This document shows positions 7,048 through 7,633 of a stretch of DNA of 7,633 bases, piece after piece (the stretch's first letter is position 1; the number at the start of each line of letters is the position of its first letter). The DNA lies in NCBI GenBank assembly GCA_938002705.1, contig CALLAG010000201.1, positions 1 through 7,633 on the forward strand. The letters run 5' to 3'. The translations under genes and the position numbers were made by a program. The notes beneath the pieces were generated by a model. The model made no database searches and was not told the DNA's origin. It saw only the letters and a program-made list of their open reading frames with translations. Source of the stretch: an uncultured Saprospiraceae bacterium. GTDB lineage: Bacteria > Bacteroidota > Bacteroidia > Chitinophagales > Saprospiraceae.

Positions 7048-7618
7048 AATAAATAAAAGTAAAAAAAGAGAATTTACGCTTACTTCTCTTGCAGTAGATA
7101 ATGCGACAAGTATATTCTTGCTCACATTTATGATATTGCTATTCGGAGTCAAAGCATATCAGGATATGCCTAAGGAGCAGTATCCCGACGCATCCATGAC
7201 ACAGATATTTGTTAATACACCTTACTTCGGTAACTCTGCAGAAGAGATAGAGAATCTCATAGCCCGACCTATAGAAAAGGAAATCAAATCTATAACAGGT
7301 CTAAAGAAAATCACCTCTACTTCTGTACAAGACTTCTCTGCTATCGTAGCAGAATTCGAAGGTGATGTAGATGTAGACCTCGCCGTCAGAAAAGTAAAGG
7401 ACGCTATAGACAAAGCTAAAGATGACCTCCCTAATGACTTAGATCAAGAACCTTCTGTCAAAGAATTAGACTTCTCAGAAATTCCGATCATGACGATCAA
7501 CATCTCAGGCGACTATCCCATGGATGAGTTCAGAACTTATGCGGAAGATCTACAAGACAAAATAGAAGATATATCAGAAGTCTCTCGAGCTCAGATGGCT
7601 GGTGCACTGGATAGATAA
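7040..7618 (+). CDS. RND inner-membrane efflux pump (AcrB/HAE1 type), N-terminal fragment ended by a premature in-frame TAA
   Basis: Proton-driven pump subunit of the tripartite system; intact relatives are about 1,000-1,100 residues with 12 membrane helices. Only 192 codons are read here. Visible parts: a short cytosolic start; first membrane helix about 17-37 (S-I-F-L-L-T-F-M-I-L-L-F-G-V); the usual P-K-E-Q-Y-P-D-A near the start of the first periplasmic loop; then the porter segment with N-S-A-E-E-I-E-N-L-I-A-R-P-I-E-K-E-I and I-T-G-L-K-K-I-T-S-T-S, both hallmark RND sequences. It ends G-A-L-D-R-stop, in the middle of the porter domain. The bases after the stop continue in the same frame as V-K-I-N-V, as expected for an intact homologue, so this is not a natural end. 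A product this short would have one membrane helix and no proton relay, so it could not pump. The start overlaps the adaptor stop by 8 bases (ATGAGTGA). Family certain; broken state likely unless the base call is wrong. Confidence 0.9.
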   Translation: MSEINKSKKREFTLTSLAVDNATSIFLLTFMILLFGVKAYQDMPKEQYPDASMTQIFVNTPYFGNSAEEIENLIARPIEKEIKSITGLKKITSTSVQDFSAIVAEFEGDVDVDLAVRKVKDAIDKAKDDLPNDLDQEPSVKELDFSEIPIMTINISGDYPMDEFRTYAEDLQDKIEDISEVSRAQMAGALDR

Positions 7619-7633
7619 GTTAAGATCAATGTT
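7616..7633 (+). other. Premature stop codon and in-frame continuation of the RND pump gene
   Basis: TAA at 7616-7618 follows G-A-L-D-R; the next five codons (7619-7633) read V-K-I-N-V without a frame change. In Bacteroidota RND pumps this region usually reads G-A-L-[DE]-R-E-[VI]-x-I-N-V, so the TAA stands in the place of a Glu codon. One G-to-T change from GAA would explain it. The window ends 15 bases later, so whether the rest of the frame is intact cannot be seen. Confidence 0.8.

Noticed and set aside
7616..7618. Genetic-code change making TAA a sense codon
   Set aside because: Three other genes in the window end in TAA at proper family lengths, and one uses TGA, so the standard bacterial code fits.

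Overview
The window looks like chromosomal DNA from a member of the Bacteroidota, possibly a Saprospiraceae- or Lewinella-like marine bacterium. That lower rank is inference. The phylum call rests on four things: AT-rich sequence; a secreted protein with a type IX secretion (T9SS) C-terminal sorting domain; a match to the Bacteroidota -7 promoter box (TAnnTTTG) instead of E. coli-type boxes; and the absence of clear Shine-Dalgarno sequences in front of most genes.

Layout. (1) The first ~0.8 kb is the 5' two-thirds to three-quarters of a minus-strand anhydro-N-acetylmuramic acid kinase gene (anmK) that runs off the left edge. (2) A ~230-bp divergent intergenic region follows. (3) Positions 1051-3690 encode an 879-residue secreted zinc metalloprotease of the reprolysin (M12B-like) type. 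Its order is signal peptide, propeptide, catalytic domain, two copies of a [calcium-binding TSP3-like linker + 118-residue module] unit, and the T9SS tail. A strong hairpin terminator ends it at 3713-3743. (4) From 3871 to the right edge lies a four-gene multidrug-efflux-type operon in the order TetR regulator, TolC-like outer-membrane channel, lipoprotein membrane-fusion protein (HlyD/AcrA type), RND inner-membrane pump. The first pair overlaps by 1 base, there is a 25-base gap before the adaptor, and adaptor and pump overlap by 8 bases.

How the efflux genes work together. The RND pump would bind substrate and use the proton gradient, the adaptor would bridge the periplasm, and the TolC-like channel would open through the outer membrane. 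The TetR protein probably represses the set through a nested inverted-repeat array (AAACT/AGTTT units, 3806-3853) that covers the promoter just upstream of its start codon.

The most notable observation is at the right edge. The RND pump reading frame is stopped after 192 codons by a TAA (7616-7618), where relatives carry a Glu in a GALDRE-[VI]-x-INV motif. The same frame resumes with V-K-I-N-V directly after the stop. The pump therefore looks broken by a single-base nonsense change, unless this is a sequence error. I see no wholly new system here. The duplicated 118-residue module in the protease is the best candidate for a poorly described domain.
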